DNA from: Paragonimus skrjabini miyazakii
Lineage: Eukaryota; Platyhelminthes; Trematoda; Plagiorchiida; Troglotrematidae
Direction: 5' to 3'
Length of the DNA stretch: 64,000 bases
Assembly: GCA_014338405.1 (NCBI GenBank)
Contig: JTDE01000174.1
Location: 76,792-140,791, forward strand
A program made the position numbers and the translations under genes. The notes beneath the pieces were generated by a model. That model saw nothing but the letters and a program-made list of their open reading frames with translations. It had not been told where the DNA came from and made no database searches. This document shows positions 39,770-52,407 of this stretch, piece by piece (position 1 is the stretch's first letter; the number at the start of each line of letters is the position of its first letter).

Positions 39770-40066
39770 CAGGCAACCACCAGTACACACAATAGGCGAG
39801 CGGAGTACACTTGTTCAGAATGTGGCTAGATTTGCAAATCGAATGCTGGCTTGTTGGTGCATATTCGTATGCATCGACGCAGGAATGGTCCAGATCACGT
39901 AGTGGACACCCAGCCTGTCACAGTCTTTGACTGTGCCAGCTGTAACCGCAACTTTCCCACCAAAATTGGTATCAGTCAACACAGAAGGCGTGCACATCCC
40001 GTCGAACGCAACCATGAAAAGTTCATGTCCATGAAAACCGCCGGATCCAGTTGGTCTCAGCAATAA
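39770..40066 (+). pseudogene. N-terminal zinc-finger region of R2-like element
   Basis: In one frame there are two C2H2 fingers. The first (39806-39880) has Cys-x2-Cys-x12-His-x3-His but is interrupted by TAG at 39827-39829. The second (39928-39999) has CASC followed by HRRRAH, that is Cys-x2-Cys-x12-His-x4-His. In R2 proteins such fingers bind the target DNA. The relic at 1-1300 has CAG in place of the stop (1101-1103), so the stop is a Gln-to-stop change in this copy. The frame closes with TAA at 40064-40066. The same frame is interrupted twice more (TGA near 40202 and 40297) before the linker read from 40310. Confidence 0.7.
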
Positions 40067-40309
40067 TCGGCTTCTCTTATCAGATGTACCGATGCACTGG
40101 CTCCGTCGTGCCCTACTCGACGCGACCTTCATCATCGGCTCCTGTCACATTTCCAAGGTCGTACTTTGGGGAGCATTCGGACTCGTCTATATGCGCTGAA
40201 TTGACAGGGGAATACTGTCTCAGTTGCCGATCCAACCACCGTCTCACCGAAAAACACGACATTAGATATTGGGTCCCAAGCTGCTGATCACTCTGAGTGA
40301 TTTACGTGT

Positions 40310-42219
40310 GTGATCCAGACAGCGATTACCCAACTGGAGTCCAATAGCCAGGCTGTCATTCACAGTGATGAACTACTAGCTATTGACCGCGGTCTTCAGG
40401 CAGGTATTTTCACAGTGGTACAAGCTAAATCGCTGCTGAACATGCAAACTTCACTAGCTTTTCCGTACACCTGGCGACTTGTCACTCGACGACGTGATCG
40501 TGTTAACGGGGGAATCCACGTGACCATGAAGCAGATACGGAGGGTTAACTATGCAGCGATCCAAACGCTCTATCACCAGCGTAAGAAAGAGCCGTGTTTG
40601 CAGTTCTTCTTCTGGAAACTGGCGAACTGCCTATACGATGAACCGTGGCCTCCCAGATAATTCCAACGAATACTGGTCCGAGGTACTATCGGCTAATCCA
40701 CATGTTGATGAGCGACCATCTAGCACAATTCTGCCTCCGGACTGGTCATCGGTCGACCCGATCACTGGGGATGAAGTATCACGCACATTGAAGCATATGG
40801 GAAATACCGCTCCGGGTTTGGACAAATTGTTGCCCAAACATTTGAAGCGTATGAAAGCTGATGCCTTGGCTGGATATTTCAACCTTTTCCTGCTAACCCA
40901 AGGTTGTCCAATCCATTTATGCCGCTCTTGCATCACGCTTGTACCCAAAGTGAACAACCCTTCATCTCCTACCGGGCTCAGACGCATCACCGTATCTTCA
41001 ACGTTGATACGTTGTTTCCACAAGATATTGGTCGATCGTTGGAATTCGCGCTTGCAACTGCCCGCCCTCCAGTTTGCATTCCTACATCGTGACGGTTGCC
41101 TTGAGGCGACCTCCCTGTTTCATGCGTTGCTTCGGAACTCGTGTACTACGTCTTCAAGTTTGTTTGCGGCTTTTATCGACGTGTCAAAAGCGTTTGATTC
41201 TATCACACAAGATTCGATCATCAGATCGGCCCGAGCCTTCGGTGCTCCTCCACCTCTAACGCTTTACATTGCCGACTCCTACAGGAATGCTTCCAACACG
41301 CTCAATGGCTCCGTTCTCTAGTCCCAGCGTGGTGTTCGCCAGGGCGACCCATTGTCCCCGCTTCTATTCATTATGGCAATGGATGAGGTGTTGGAACTAT
41401 CTCGACCGGAGCTTGGCTACCAGTTCCACGACACGCTGGTTAGCGGTTTTGCCTACGCGGACGATCTGATCCTCCTAGCTGAGAATCCTACGCGTCTCTC
41501 CGAGAAGCTTGCAGCCGCCGCTAGTGCCTTGGAACTATCCGGACTGAAGATCAACACGCATAAGACTAAACTCATGGTCATCCGCTGTGACCATAAACAT
41601 AACGCAACCGCCATCTCCGATGAGTCTATCCACTTCGGCCTTGACATGATCCATTCGCTAGGCGCCTCCGACACGGTGATCTATCTCGGTATCTCCTTCA
41701 CCTGGAAGGGTAAAGCATTTATTAATAACCGTCTGCAACTTCGTACGATGATAGATGAAACTACCAAAGTGCCTTTGAAGCCACACCAACATCTTGTACT
41801 CCTGAGACAACATCTGATCCCGAAGATGAATCACTCATTAGTATTGAACCAAGTCCACCGTAACACGCTCAAAGCCATGGACTGTACAATTCGCCAGTTT
41901 GTTCAGCAATGGCATTGCCTTCCTAAAAACACACCAATCAGTTACATTCATGCCCCAATTCGTTTGGGCATCCCAAGTTTGTCTACCACTATTCCCATCT
42001 CCCGCAAATCTCGAGTGGAGAGGCTTCTCTCCAGTCAATGTCCAGTTCTGCGAAATGTGGTCAGAGATAATTCATTTGGCCCTATCTTGAGGGAAATAAA
42101 CATCCCAGTACGCGTTCAGGGTGTGGTGGTGATGAACAATGAGGAAACCCATGCGGTGTGCATGGATAAACTCTACCATTCGCTTGATGGCCGTGGTCTT
42201 CAGAAAGTGTCACGCTCTC
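40310..42219 (+). pseudogene. R2-like reverse transcriptase, frameshifted, one in-frame TAG
   Basis: The linker before RT is open from 40310 (RRVNYAAIQTLYHQRKKE at about residues 79-96). Near 40600-40650 the reading moves to another frame, which stays open from 40551 to the gap apart from one TAG at 41319-41321. RT blocks in order: LPPDWSSVDPITGDE and APGLDKLLPKHLK; ITLVPK; motif A FIDVSKAFDS (about 41172-41201); motif B GVRQGDPLSPLLF; motif C YADD at 41454-41465; motif D GLKINTHKTKLMV; motif E YLGISF; then the R2-type thumb. The relic at 1-1300 has CAG (456-458) where this copy has TAG, so the catalytic protein was once continuous. All catalytic Asp residues remain. Function in living elements: target-primed reverse transcription. 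Confidence 0.9.
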
Positions 42220-43138
42220 NNNNNNNNNNNNNNNNNNNNNNNNNNNNNNNNNNNNNNNNNNNNNNNNNNNNNNNNNNNNNNNNNNNNNNNNNNNNNNNNN
42301 NNNNNNNNNNNNNNNNNNNNNNNNNNNNNNNNNNNNNNNNNNNNNNNNNNNNNNNNNNNNNNNNNNNNNNNNNNNNNNNNNNNNNNNNNNNNNNNNNNNN
42401 NNNNNNNNNNNNNNNNNNNNNNNNNNNNNNNNNNNNNNNNNNNNNNNNNNNNNNNNNNNNNNNNNNNNNNNNNNNNNNNNNNNNNNNNNNNNNNNNNNNN
42501 NNNNNNNNNNNNNNNNNNNNNNNNNNNNNNNNNNNNNNNNNNNNNNNNNNNNNNNNNNNNNNNNNNNNNNNNNNNNNNNNNNNNNNNNNNNNNNNNNNNN
42601 NNNNNNNNNNNNNNNNNNNNNNNNNNNNNNNNNNNNNNNNNNNNNNNNNNNNNNNNNNNNNNNNNNNNNNNNNNNNNNNNNNNNNNNNNNNNNNNNNNNN
42701 NNNNNNNNNNNNNNNNNNNNNNNNNNNNNNNNNNNNNNNNNNNNNNNNNNNNNNNNNNNNNNNNNNNNNNNNNNNNNNNNNNNNNNNNNNNNNNNNNNNN
42801 NNNNNNNNNNNNNNNNNNNNNNNNNNNNNNNNNNNNNNNNNNNNNNNNNNNNNNNNNNNNNNNNNNNNNNNNNNNNNNNNNNNNNNNNNNNNNNNNNNNN
42901 NNNNNNNNNNNNNNNNNNNNNNNNNNNNNNNNNNNNNNNNNNNNNNNNNNNNNNNNNNNNNNNNNNNNNNNNNNNNNNNNNNNNNNNNNNNNNNNNNNNN
43001 NNNNNNNNNNNNNNNNNNNNNNNNNNNNNNNNNNNNNNNNNNNNNNNNNNNNNNNNNNNNNNNNNNNNNNNNNNNNNNNNNNNNNNNNNNNNNNNNNNNN
43101 NNNNNNNNNNNNNNNNNNNNNNNNNNNNNNNNNNNNNN
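42220..43138. other. Assembly gap, 919 N
   Basis: The gap begins inside the R2-like coding frame and hides the expected restriction-like endonuclease and probably the 3' UTR. Confidence 0.99.
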
Positions 43139-43296
43139 CTCGTAAACTTGACCCTTCCCTGGACTTAGTGACCTTTCTTAACCCACTTATTGACTATCCA
43201 CCCTACCCCCTATCTGTTCGATATAAAAAAACCGTTTCATGTTATTGTAAATTTGGTACTGATGAGTCAATACGAAATGCTTGCATCTACCAGTAA
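43139..43296 (+). other. Short open frame after the gap, possibly the element's 3' end
   Basis: A frame of about 51 codons starts at the gap edge and ends in TAA. It contains LDPSLDLVTFLNPLIDYPP and shows no known endonuclease motif. It could be the end of the R2-like protein, its 3' UTR, or unrelated DNA. Confidence 0.25.
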
Positions 43297-46200
43297 AATT
43301 TTTGACAAAGTGTAACAAAAAACTGCAATTTTGTTCCCTGTTCAGAATACTCAGTTTACTCGGCAGCATGTCGTACTATTTTGCAAAACCATTGCTTAAC
43401 GTTACACCAGATCGTAGCTTGTGATTCTGAAGTTTAAATTAGTTCTGTCTACGATCATCAAGGCAATTCATTCTGAATTGATTCCTGTCACAGACGATGA
43501 CATCCTCACTGCAAATGATGCGTTCAGAAGTGAAAAAGTTTGTTTCTATGTTTCAATAGTTTAAGCAAACAGCCTTTTGATGTTCGGTTTATGGATATTC
43601 TGGACGCGTATATAGTAAACATCCCAGTTTTACAGGAAATTACTTCTTGTCGCATAAACGTCAGTTCAGTTACAATCGATGTGACTCACTGAGATTATCT
43701 GCTCTAATTTTTACATCCAGAAATGGATCGACAACACACGTTAACAAGCTATCTCCCTTATGGGTGAAATGCCTCAGAACAAAAGCCTATTTGATGTCTT
43801 TGTATGCACAGTAAACAAAACTGCTATAATATAAATTACTTGAAAATCACTCACATCCGTGTAATACATCTGTTTGACACAAAATTAACTGCACGTACAC
43901 CATGCGATATCAATCTATCCAAAAAGTACAAACGTTTCCTCCAGTAATGATTGATTGGCGTACATATGCTTGTTGAATCTGATAGTTTTTCCAAAATTAA
44001 CATGACCTGTGTTTATGTGTTTGCACTTTAAAAGCAATATGCATCCATGAACGTGATGTCCTATCAACAGTGATTAACTAGTAGTGTACAACTGTTCACC
44101 ACAATGTACAGTAATATCGGTAAGTAATTGGTAGTGTGGGAATGGAATTACTTGTAACGAGTTGCACATTCTATAGGTCTATTGCAAGCCAAAGTTATTC
44201 TTAAACGTACTCATGAAACCCTTTGATTATGTAACACAATCCACTAACTTAGTCAAAAAGTATTCATGGTAAAAACTCAGTCAACACAAGTCATTATCAT
44301 TTGTCATAAAAGTATCGGAATAACCCCTCCATCGTGTCTGCCTAAACATGATACGCGAAGTGCGTTAATTAAGCTTTGATAAAATACTAACTTGCTACTA
44401 GTCGGTGTCAGTGACGAACGTGTATCTCGCCACACATTGAGTTCACCATAGGAGAAAAATAAGAGGACATCACGATATTTAGACAGATACCCGTGATTTC
44501 AATGTTATTTAATTTTTGCTATGATAGACGGTACACTATTGAGTGGCCAGAAGTGGTGTCGAATTTGACCTTTCGCCGTGTGGACTTGACATTGCAAAAG
44601 ACAGCTAAACGATTCTGAAGACGAACAGCGTATGAATGTATGGTCTTCTGAAATGTTCGTCCCCACGTGTGCATAACAGTAAAGCAAAACAAACAATAAT
44701 TATATCTAACTGTTATGCTTACATATTCCATCGACTGATTGCAAATGCAGCCAAACTTTATTAGCAAAATAATACTTCTCGTACTGGGCATTGCTAGATG
44801 AGATATAGAAAGCATTTTGTTTTTAATTAGGATACAAAAGGAGAAGAAGTTCAATTATTCTCAGTGACCTGTAAATCACCGCGGTTTGATTTGTGCAATT
44901 TCTCACGTCTCATGGAAATCACCAATAGGATTTGATGTACTTAAGAAGAAAAAGTTCACCTCAACGTTTTCACTGCATAAGGGTGGCGTCGGAATATTAA
45001 ACACAAAATCATCTTTGATTTGCAGACCGGGACCGGACAACTAGGGATTATTTTTAAGCACATTCGAAGTTACGGATAAAAATGAACTGGATCATTCAAT
45101 GGAGAAGAAATCTTGTGTTACTATATCGCAAGGGTAGTTTTGCCTCTTATTTTCTCACGTGTTAGTGAAAGTAGCTTTTTAAAAATGGCACCTGGATATG
45201 TGTGTCTCGTGTTATAAAATTCTGACTTCTGCATCCTAATTCAGGTCTGTAGTCATGATTTAAAACAAACTGAAGACCAACGACAGGAAAATATACAAAG
45301 ATGCTGGCGACTGAATCCTTGTTTGTAACAGGTGTCTGTAAAAAACATAACTATGAACTCAGTCTAATTATTCGCAGTTTAATGGTTCTGAGTACATCGA
45401 TGTTACTTATTTGTTTTCTTTAGACAAGTGGATGGACCATACGCTGTTAAGTGCCTCCATAAGAGAACCTTCCAAAGTTAACGCTGTTTTCTCCCATATT
45501 CACCAAAAACTTCACACAATTGGAGACAATCCTGTCCCAGATTTAATAAACTGATGCGTATAAAGTAACAGAATATTGTTACTCGAGATGCTTGCTATAG
45601 CCATCTACGCAACTTACGCATTTAAAGAATAAAAGAGATAAATAATTAAGTTTGCGCATACTTCTACTAAATTCTACAAGGGTTACAGCTGTTCCTGTTG
45701 TTGGAGGCCATAACAGTAATCACACGGGCAGACAGCTTTATCGATCGGACATGCACTGACATTGATTGTGATTGGCTTATAATTATGTGTGATGTCCTCG
45801 TTCTGGTTTGACACGTGGTCGAGTGCATAGGCACACGATATACACTGATTTAGAACTCAGGTGGTGTTTTGCGGAGTTAGGACCACATCGCTTATTGTGG
45901 CAGGTGGATAGTCTAGACAGCTAATTCTGGCTGAACTCATGAGTTTCATAGATTGGTCGTGAGCACCGCGATAAACACGCTCGATTCTTTACAACTAAAG
46001 CTACAGTTAGCTACTGGTCCATACAAACAGTTCTATCGCTAACGAGCATCGACGGAAAAGCTGCTATATAGCGGCAGCCTTTACACTAATCAAATAGTTT
46101 AAAAGCGCTTATTTAAAGGGAAACCCATTGTTAATCTGACCGAAGTATGTTCCATATCCTTCACAATCTTACACTACCTTTCGGTAACTGTATATTTATA

Positions 46201-49200
46201 GTAATGTAATGGTTTATGCTCGGAATATCCTCTACCCAGTAGTAAGTTTTGATCTCATCTGTAGAACAGCATACTCAAAACAGTGAACATTTCCAGAGTG
46301 TAAAAGTAGAAGTACGTTTTGTCACGTACGGTTTACGAATAGTAGAAGCTAAGAACCACTCATGTTACTATGTTTCTAATTCTTAGCAAGCCTGATTGGT
46401 AGTGCTTTTGCCAGTTAGTTTTATCTCCATAGCAGATTGGTTCTTTTCTGCTTCATTTTTGAAAATATCGTGAACTGTTTCATTTAACGAAATGAAGAAA
46501 ACGCATTTGTCAATGAGACGTGTAAAATGAAAATAGAGAAGGGGGATGAGTTTGAGAATGTTAGCCCCTACAAAAATGACGCTGAAACTGTCAGTTTACT
46601 CACAAATAACACAAAAAATTAAAGCTGTTCTTGTACTGATCTACTAAAAAGTCTTGTTTCGTAGTTCATGTAGATATCTTCTGTTTTGGTCAAATTTGCG
46701 TGGCCAAACATTCAATGTCAGCAATTCAACTAATAACACTTAGTTGTATGTAGTTTCTTGACTAGCACTGACCGTAAATGTAACTTTCGTTATGTAGACG
46801 GGAAATGCTACCGGATAAGAACTAATTTAACTGTTGGAAAAATATGCATGTAGAAGCAGTCAAATTAAAATGCTAAATTTCCTTTGCTTTCAACGTTGGT
46901 TGAAACGTTTTTTAACTTGTAACCGCCATGAGAACGTGATGTGTTTTGGCTATTTGAAAATATTTTTCCCAACATCACTTTCTAACAAATCGTATACACG
47001 CGATCAGAAATGAAAGTGCACGCGTCTCTATGGATTATTATTTCGAAGTTTGGTTAGCTCATTACTTTATCTTATACCGGCTAGTGAGTGAAAACTGAAT
47101 CATGCAGCATTTCATAAATTGTACGAGAAATGGCTAAATGATGGGTTTCTGAACATACTTCATTTGCGTCAAGTAAACTCAAGCCTAGCAACTGCTTACC
47201 ACCTTGAATTCACTCTTTTTGAGGGAGAAAGGTACACTGTTGATTGTGATAAAACATGTGTAGTCACTCAACTTATCCCGCGTATTTTCAAGACAACTTT
47301 GCTATTGTCAGCCTACAAGTAATAAAATAACAGCTCAGTTGACAACAAATTAATCGTACAGTTTTTGTTTCACTATTGAAGCGATCACTGTGAAACCAAA
47401 CGACGCTAGGCCAGTAAATCTTCTGTCGGTTTGAAATAAGCCTTCCGTTCGAATGTTGTGGTCTGTTTTCCATTGTAACGAGTGACAGAAATGATACCTG
47501 TTATGTTTTTTAAGTTTACCAATGAATGATTAGCACCGTCGTCGGGGTTGACGCAGCTGAGAGTTTTACATCGACTAAGAAACCTATCTTTATTTCCAAT
47601 GACGAAGTTTTAGGTTTTTACGTGAATGGTCATAAGTAATTTAAGATTTGGGAAACACATTCTCTTTTCAATATCGATGCATATAACATGCTTTCTTTAA
47701 CAACCACCTTTGACGAAATAATCAGTTGACCTTTTCTTGGGAAGCATATCAGATCAGTAACACTAAGGGTAGAATTTACAAATCCATTCATGTTATAACA
47801 GTCACTGGTCTGCATCTCGGTGTACCGCTGAATCTAGTCAGCGATCATCGACTTGTAGATATGGTTGAGAAATAGCTCATTCTTCGAACGGGAAGAAAAC
47901 AATCGACCCGACTTGATCATTTAAAGTATGTAGACATTTTTCCATTTCGGATTCGAAGTTACCCAACACGTTTGTTAAGCAGTTGTGAAAGTTAACGCCT
48001 CGTGTTTTCTGTAGGGTGAGTGAGGTATGCCAACTCTGAAATTGTTAGGATAAGTTGCGTACTCTTGTATTGTCCCACAGGTATACTGGCAAGCTAAAAC
48101 AACAATAAAAATGCTATCCAGGCTGGTAAATTTTCTCTCTATGACAGATGCCGCACGGTTATCCTCTCAGTTTCAGTACAGTTTAACCGAACCTTCGTTT
48201 CCGATTCTTGGCGTCTAATATTCAGATTGATCCCGCTGTGCATCAAACTCAGCCCATGGATATTTGTTCACCCCGTTCTATCGTAGCAACTGAGTGTACA
48301 CAACTTGAAATTTTCTTCACGTTTTCGTTGTTTACACAGAAAAATGGGCAATGCTGTCAGATTAGTAACCGATTATGTGTTATTCTCGAAATATAACGGC
48401 TTATACCAATAACTGTTCTTTTAATAAACTATTAACCTCAGCTAATAAGCAAGATCCACATGTTCCAATGCCGAACTGTCGTTTTCTGTCCGAATGATAC
48501 AGTCATCTGAGAGAAAACGCAGCTTTTTACATAAAGTCGTGGACAATGGTGATGATTTAGCTCGGCAGTTTGAAACGAACAAAAAGGACCATTGAACTCA
48601 AACTATTCAATCATTTTACTACCCAAGATATCGTAATATGTACTTGCCGCAGTGTTTAAACCCATATCTGCGCAGTTGTGCGTTCTTTCAACTACGGAAG
48701 ATAAAGCTCAGCAAATATCTGAAAGACATCTTGGGTTTTTAAACTGAAAGTATTAATGAATGCGGTTTGGGATTGTACAAACAAAGTTTTTCCCCACTCT
48801 TTCATTTAAAACTATTTCTTTTCTCATCATGGCCAACATCAAGCTAAGGTTTGTGAATCTTAGCAGTAATTCTGCTTGACCGGAGGTTAGCACCCGGACC
48901 GGGGAGAACACTGACAACAACATTTTTCAAAACAAACAGGCAGTGAGTTTTGTGATGGCTTCAATTGAACAACTCAACCGTTCATGCAAACAAATTTAGG
49001 TGTTGTTTAACTCATTAAAATTAATGAGTTACCCTTCAAACGAAAAAGTAGGCAAGCAAACCAAATTCAAATTATAGGTGTTAGTTATGATGAAAATTCA
49101 TTAGAAGGATCCTCCGCGAACTTTTCTGGATATGTCAGATAACTGTAATTTAGTTGACTGGGCGATTCCTGCTAACCTGACGTACACCGGGAACAGGGGT

Positions 49201-52200
49201 AGGTTTTATGGAAATGCAGTTTAAGACAGTGAATCATGAAGAACGATCAAACGACGCCGCGGGTACTCAACTTTGACGCCGGCATTTTTTGACTGCATCG
49301 TCCGTGCAAGCATCGGTGCCGTAAAACATAAAATATGACTCCACAGTTTTCCAAAAATAGTCCCAGTTATTCAGCTACCTCTCCAACATTAGCTAGACAA
49401 GTTGCTACCACAAGCAAGCCTGACCAAGTCAAGTTTTATGTTAATGCATAGACAATAAGTAGAATTTGGGTATTTAAAAAAAACTTAATGTATACTTTCA
49501 TGTGAGTTGCTTTCTTTAAGTGAACTAGACAGGGAATGATGAATGTTGAAGACAGACTGTGAGACCACCGAAAATGTCTTCAAATAGCTATGTCGCCTTG
49601 TCCAGAGTGCCCAATTGAGTTGTTTTATAGAGCTTGCTAAAACGGTGGATGCTGATAGAGACAGTGTATGTCAAAACGACAGACGGCCACTCGTTGCCTG
49701 TTCATCGTGTCGTGTTCTTCCATGTGTTCGTGGGCGGCCGCCAGTTACTGTTCGGTTAGATTCAATTCATACTGTTAAATCTTAGTTTTACTAAGCCTGA
49801 GAGGATTGACAATAATGAGACCATCTTGACCACGTTCCGACGTTTCAGGCCCAGAAGCACATCTACGTCAACGCTCGATATTCAAGGTACAGTTCTGCCC
49901 TGCTGGATGAACAACTGCTCACGACTGTCATTCTGTATCACACTTCCCCCGGGTGGTGCGATAAAATGGAAAAGGTCCTTTATTCGACTAGATCGAAATA
50001 AAGTCGCACGATTTCAAGATTGCTTTCAATACACACAACAGCTCTTCATATGACGTAAAATGTAACCGAAAGAGAGACTTTCAACATCATAGGTGAGATT
50101 GGCGTTTGGTACTAAAACAGTGAAACAAACGGGCTCCGCATGGACACGTTGTAGGATGGCTCAAAGTTTTAAATTCCATGGCAAAAAAGTTGACTGTGCC
50201 AGCAACTTCTATCAGTAGGACACGTGTGCATGAAACGTGATTAATATCGTCTGGGTAAACGCCAAAATATTTCGGTCGCAATCGCATAATAGAACTGCAA
50301 GCAAAGTGACGGTTCCAAACACATAGCAACATGCGATTATATATTTTGTGATCAATTAGCATTGATAAGCTGATCCGTGTTGGTGTACTTGTCCTCCAAG
50401 TGCATACCCTATCTTTCTCGATTCCACTTCTCAGTCAGTTTTGTAACTGCAAATGTACTAGTGCCTGACCTGTGATGTACGGTTTTCGAGAAAAAGCCAT
50501 CAGGGCAGTGGAATTAAATATGCGGGAAAACGTAACGAACACAGTTCCATAGCTGGATTAATGCGGTCAGCAGGAAAAATTGAACTTTCAACACATTTTT
50601 ACTATTGTAGTATTCTATGTAAGGACTGTTGATGTAAGCCAACCTCATTGCTGTTGTCCGCTCTTTAGGTTTGGCCACGCGTAATCAATTGAGACACATT
50701 TGGCTCGATGTCCATTTGTCAGCAGAACAGTTCTGAGGAGCTCTTCCACAAATTTCATTTGCTGTCTCATAATCAAGTCATCCAGATGTTCTTTTTGACT
50801 AACAAAGAGATTTCGGGTTGTGGAATTAAAGTAACGCGGGAGAGTTGTGGGTTGCTGAAAATTATTGGACACTTAAGTGTTACCAACATAAAGTCTATGA
50901 AGCAAACAACTCTCAACGGAACTCATATGGTTCATATTCCGATACCTTAAGAATAGTATAATTCAACATTGTGCCCAGAAGAATGTTTAATATTGCACCG
51001 TCAACCTTTTTTGAGCAACGATTCAAACCGAGTGTCTCCAAGGAGTGAACTTGAGCTTCAGTCGAGCTGTATACCGTGTCGCATGAACGGTCGTGTTTTC
51101 ATCGATAACCACATCGTAAAAATAAGTTGTAATGCTTGTTCATGTTTACGAAACATTAAGAATAAAATTTAACAAATCTCCTATCAGTCAAATGATGAAA
51201 TTTAATACGGGTAACAGTAGGTTAAAATAGTTCTCAGGAAATCAACAGTGTTAACTGAATCACATACAAAAATGGACTGCATTGGGAACAGACTTTCTAG
51301 TCTCTGATTGGGCTGGAGTCACATTGACTAAGTACTACGTAGTAGACTAAACACGTGGTACGATAATTTTTAACACATTATTGCCTAATGGCGCGTAACA
51401 AAAACATAAATTTAGTGAGAACTTATGTGTGATAACGTTAGAGTTCAGATCAGCTCATCACTAAGTTCGTTCGTTCAAATCACGTACACGTAAGACAAAC
51501 GTGTAAATCAATCTTCTGATCAGGTGCTCTTCATCGAGATTGTTGCAGTTTAATGGAAATCTCAGCCACATTTGGTTTTTCACTTTTCGCAAATCAGTCA
51601 AAACAAACATCAATAAATTTCATCCCATTGAACACATCAGAACGAAACAGTTAAGCGTCATGCTAGTGATAACATATACTAAAATGTGAAAAGGAATTTG
51701 TGTACCGGACGCGATTTCCATATTTCCTAGGTAGTATTTTTCTTCTGTAGTTTTATTAGCCGAGCTGGTTGAATTTATCACTAAAACAAATATGGACAAT
51801 CCGCACTGAATGCCTGAATCGAAATATTGTCTAGTTTGTTTGTACACTATGTACATATGGTTAGTTGTTATTGACATTTTTGTGACTCGTTTACTCAGAC
51901 ATAAAAATTAATCCTCAAATCAATAATGGTATATCAGGCGTATGGAAAATCGACTAAACGATTTATCGATAAAGCGCCTCTCTCACCCAAATTAATACCC
52001 ACGATTTGAAGTTAGATATCATGGACGTTGGAGCCAGCCAAACTTGTGTGGAACGCCCAGTTTATTTCATCTGCCCGGTTCACACCGCAATACAGTTTTT
52101 GGCAAAGTTGCGGAAGCAAATACGCATGATTCCCAAAGTTAGATTTGTGTGTGCGATATAAGTTCACTGGCATCTTGTTCTGAACAATCAAACAAACTTC

Positions 52201-52224
52201 GGTCTCTGTTAACCGTACAAAAAA
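43297..52224. other. No recognised gene
   Basis: Nearly 9 kb without a recognisable gene. An open frame at 49826-50053 (75 codons) is somewhat protein-like but unassigned. The stretch at about 45690-46090 is less AT-rich and of higher complexity than its surroundings and could be an old unidentified repeat. Confidence 0.45.
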
Positions 52225-52236
52225 CAAAATAAGTTT
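52225..52236. repeat. Left target site duplication, 12 bp
   Basis: CAAAATAAGTTT, repeated exactly at 52827-52838, flanks the whole family A composite. Its size suits target-primed reverse transcription. Confidence 0.7.
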
Positions 52237-52286
52237 ACTGATGAGTAGTCGGGGATTTGGTTTATTTCAATTTGAACATCACCCAC
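52235..52286. repeat. Unit-end direct repeat, copy 1
   Basis: The 52 bases from TTACTGATGAGTAGTCGG to AACATCACCCAC recur at 52666-52717 with a few differences, exactly 431 bases away. They mark the period of the family A unit. Confidence 0.9.
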
Positions 52287-52378
52287 AATTGATCGCAGCT
52301 GTCGCATTTCCATAGACTATCCAGTCGGCCCCTTTCGAAAAGAAGCACTCGACTCGAGTTTCGCTCTCATTAGAGCTC
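52275..52378. repeat. Left arm of about 104-bp inverted repeat
   Basis: Reverse complement of 52718-52822 with scattered mismatches (I estimate roughly 85-88% identity). It covers the tail and the 3' half of the hammerhead of the minus-strand unit. Confidence 0.9.
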
Positions 52379-52389
52379 GTCAGTAGTGC
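52345..52389 (-). ncRNA. Type I hammerhead ribozyme with minimal stem III
   Basis: Minus strand, 5' to 3'. Stem I 5' strand GCACTA (52389-52384). Core CTGACGA (52383-52377), matching CUGANGA. Stem II GCTCT / AGAGC closed by AATG (52376-52363). GAAA (52362-52359). A two-pair stem III (A-C with G-T) around loop TCGA, ending in the cleavage triplet GTC (52353-52351). Stem I 3' strand GAGTGC (52350-52345). All conserved core positions are present. The only defect is an A-G mismatch in stem I next to the core; the related arms read TAG there, which restores pairing. Hammerheads with so short a stem III usually act as dimers, which suits the tandem unit. Cleavage would fall between 52351 and 52350. 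Confidence 0.8.
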
Positions 52390-52407
52390 ATATCATCGCC
52401 ACTGCCG

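Larger units (their letters stand above)
39628..42219 (+). mobile_element. R2-like non-LTR retrotransposon, best copy, 3' part lost in gap
   Basis: The 5' boundary (about 39628, AAGTGCCGACTGAG) is the point where similarity to the relic at 1-1300 begins. The element then shows two C2H2 zinc fingers, a linker, and a long RT with thumb. The following region is undetermined. This order, the RT sequence and the thumb (LKPHQHLVLLRQHLIPK, QFVQQWHCLPKNTP, HAPIRLGIPSLSTTIP) fit the R2 clade, whose restriction-like endonuclease lies C-terminal to RT and would fall inside the gap. No 28S rDNA-like sequence is visible at the 5' side, so this is not an ordinary rDNA insertion. Two nonsense codons and at least one frameshift make it non-autonomous. 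Related CRE or NeSL/Hero lineages cannot be fully excluded. Confidence 0.85.

Noticed and set aside
40051..40287. A separate 78-codon gene between the zinc-finger and RT parts of the R2-like element
   Set aside because: It lies within the element's linker region in another frame; it more likely reflects frameshift decay of the linker than a gene.
42139..43296. A 385-codon open frame in a second plus frame across the large gap
   Set aside because: It is open only because of the N run; upstream it overlaps the R2-like RT in the wrong frame.
45690..46090. Higher-complexity segment as a named transposon
   Set aside because: It stands out in composition, but I could match it to no family and found no second copy.
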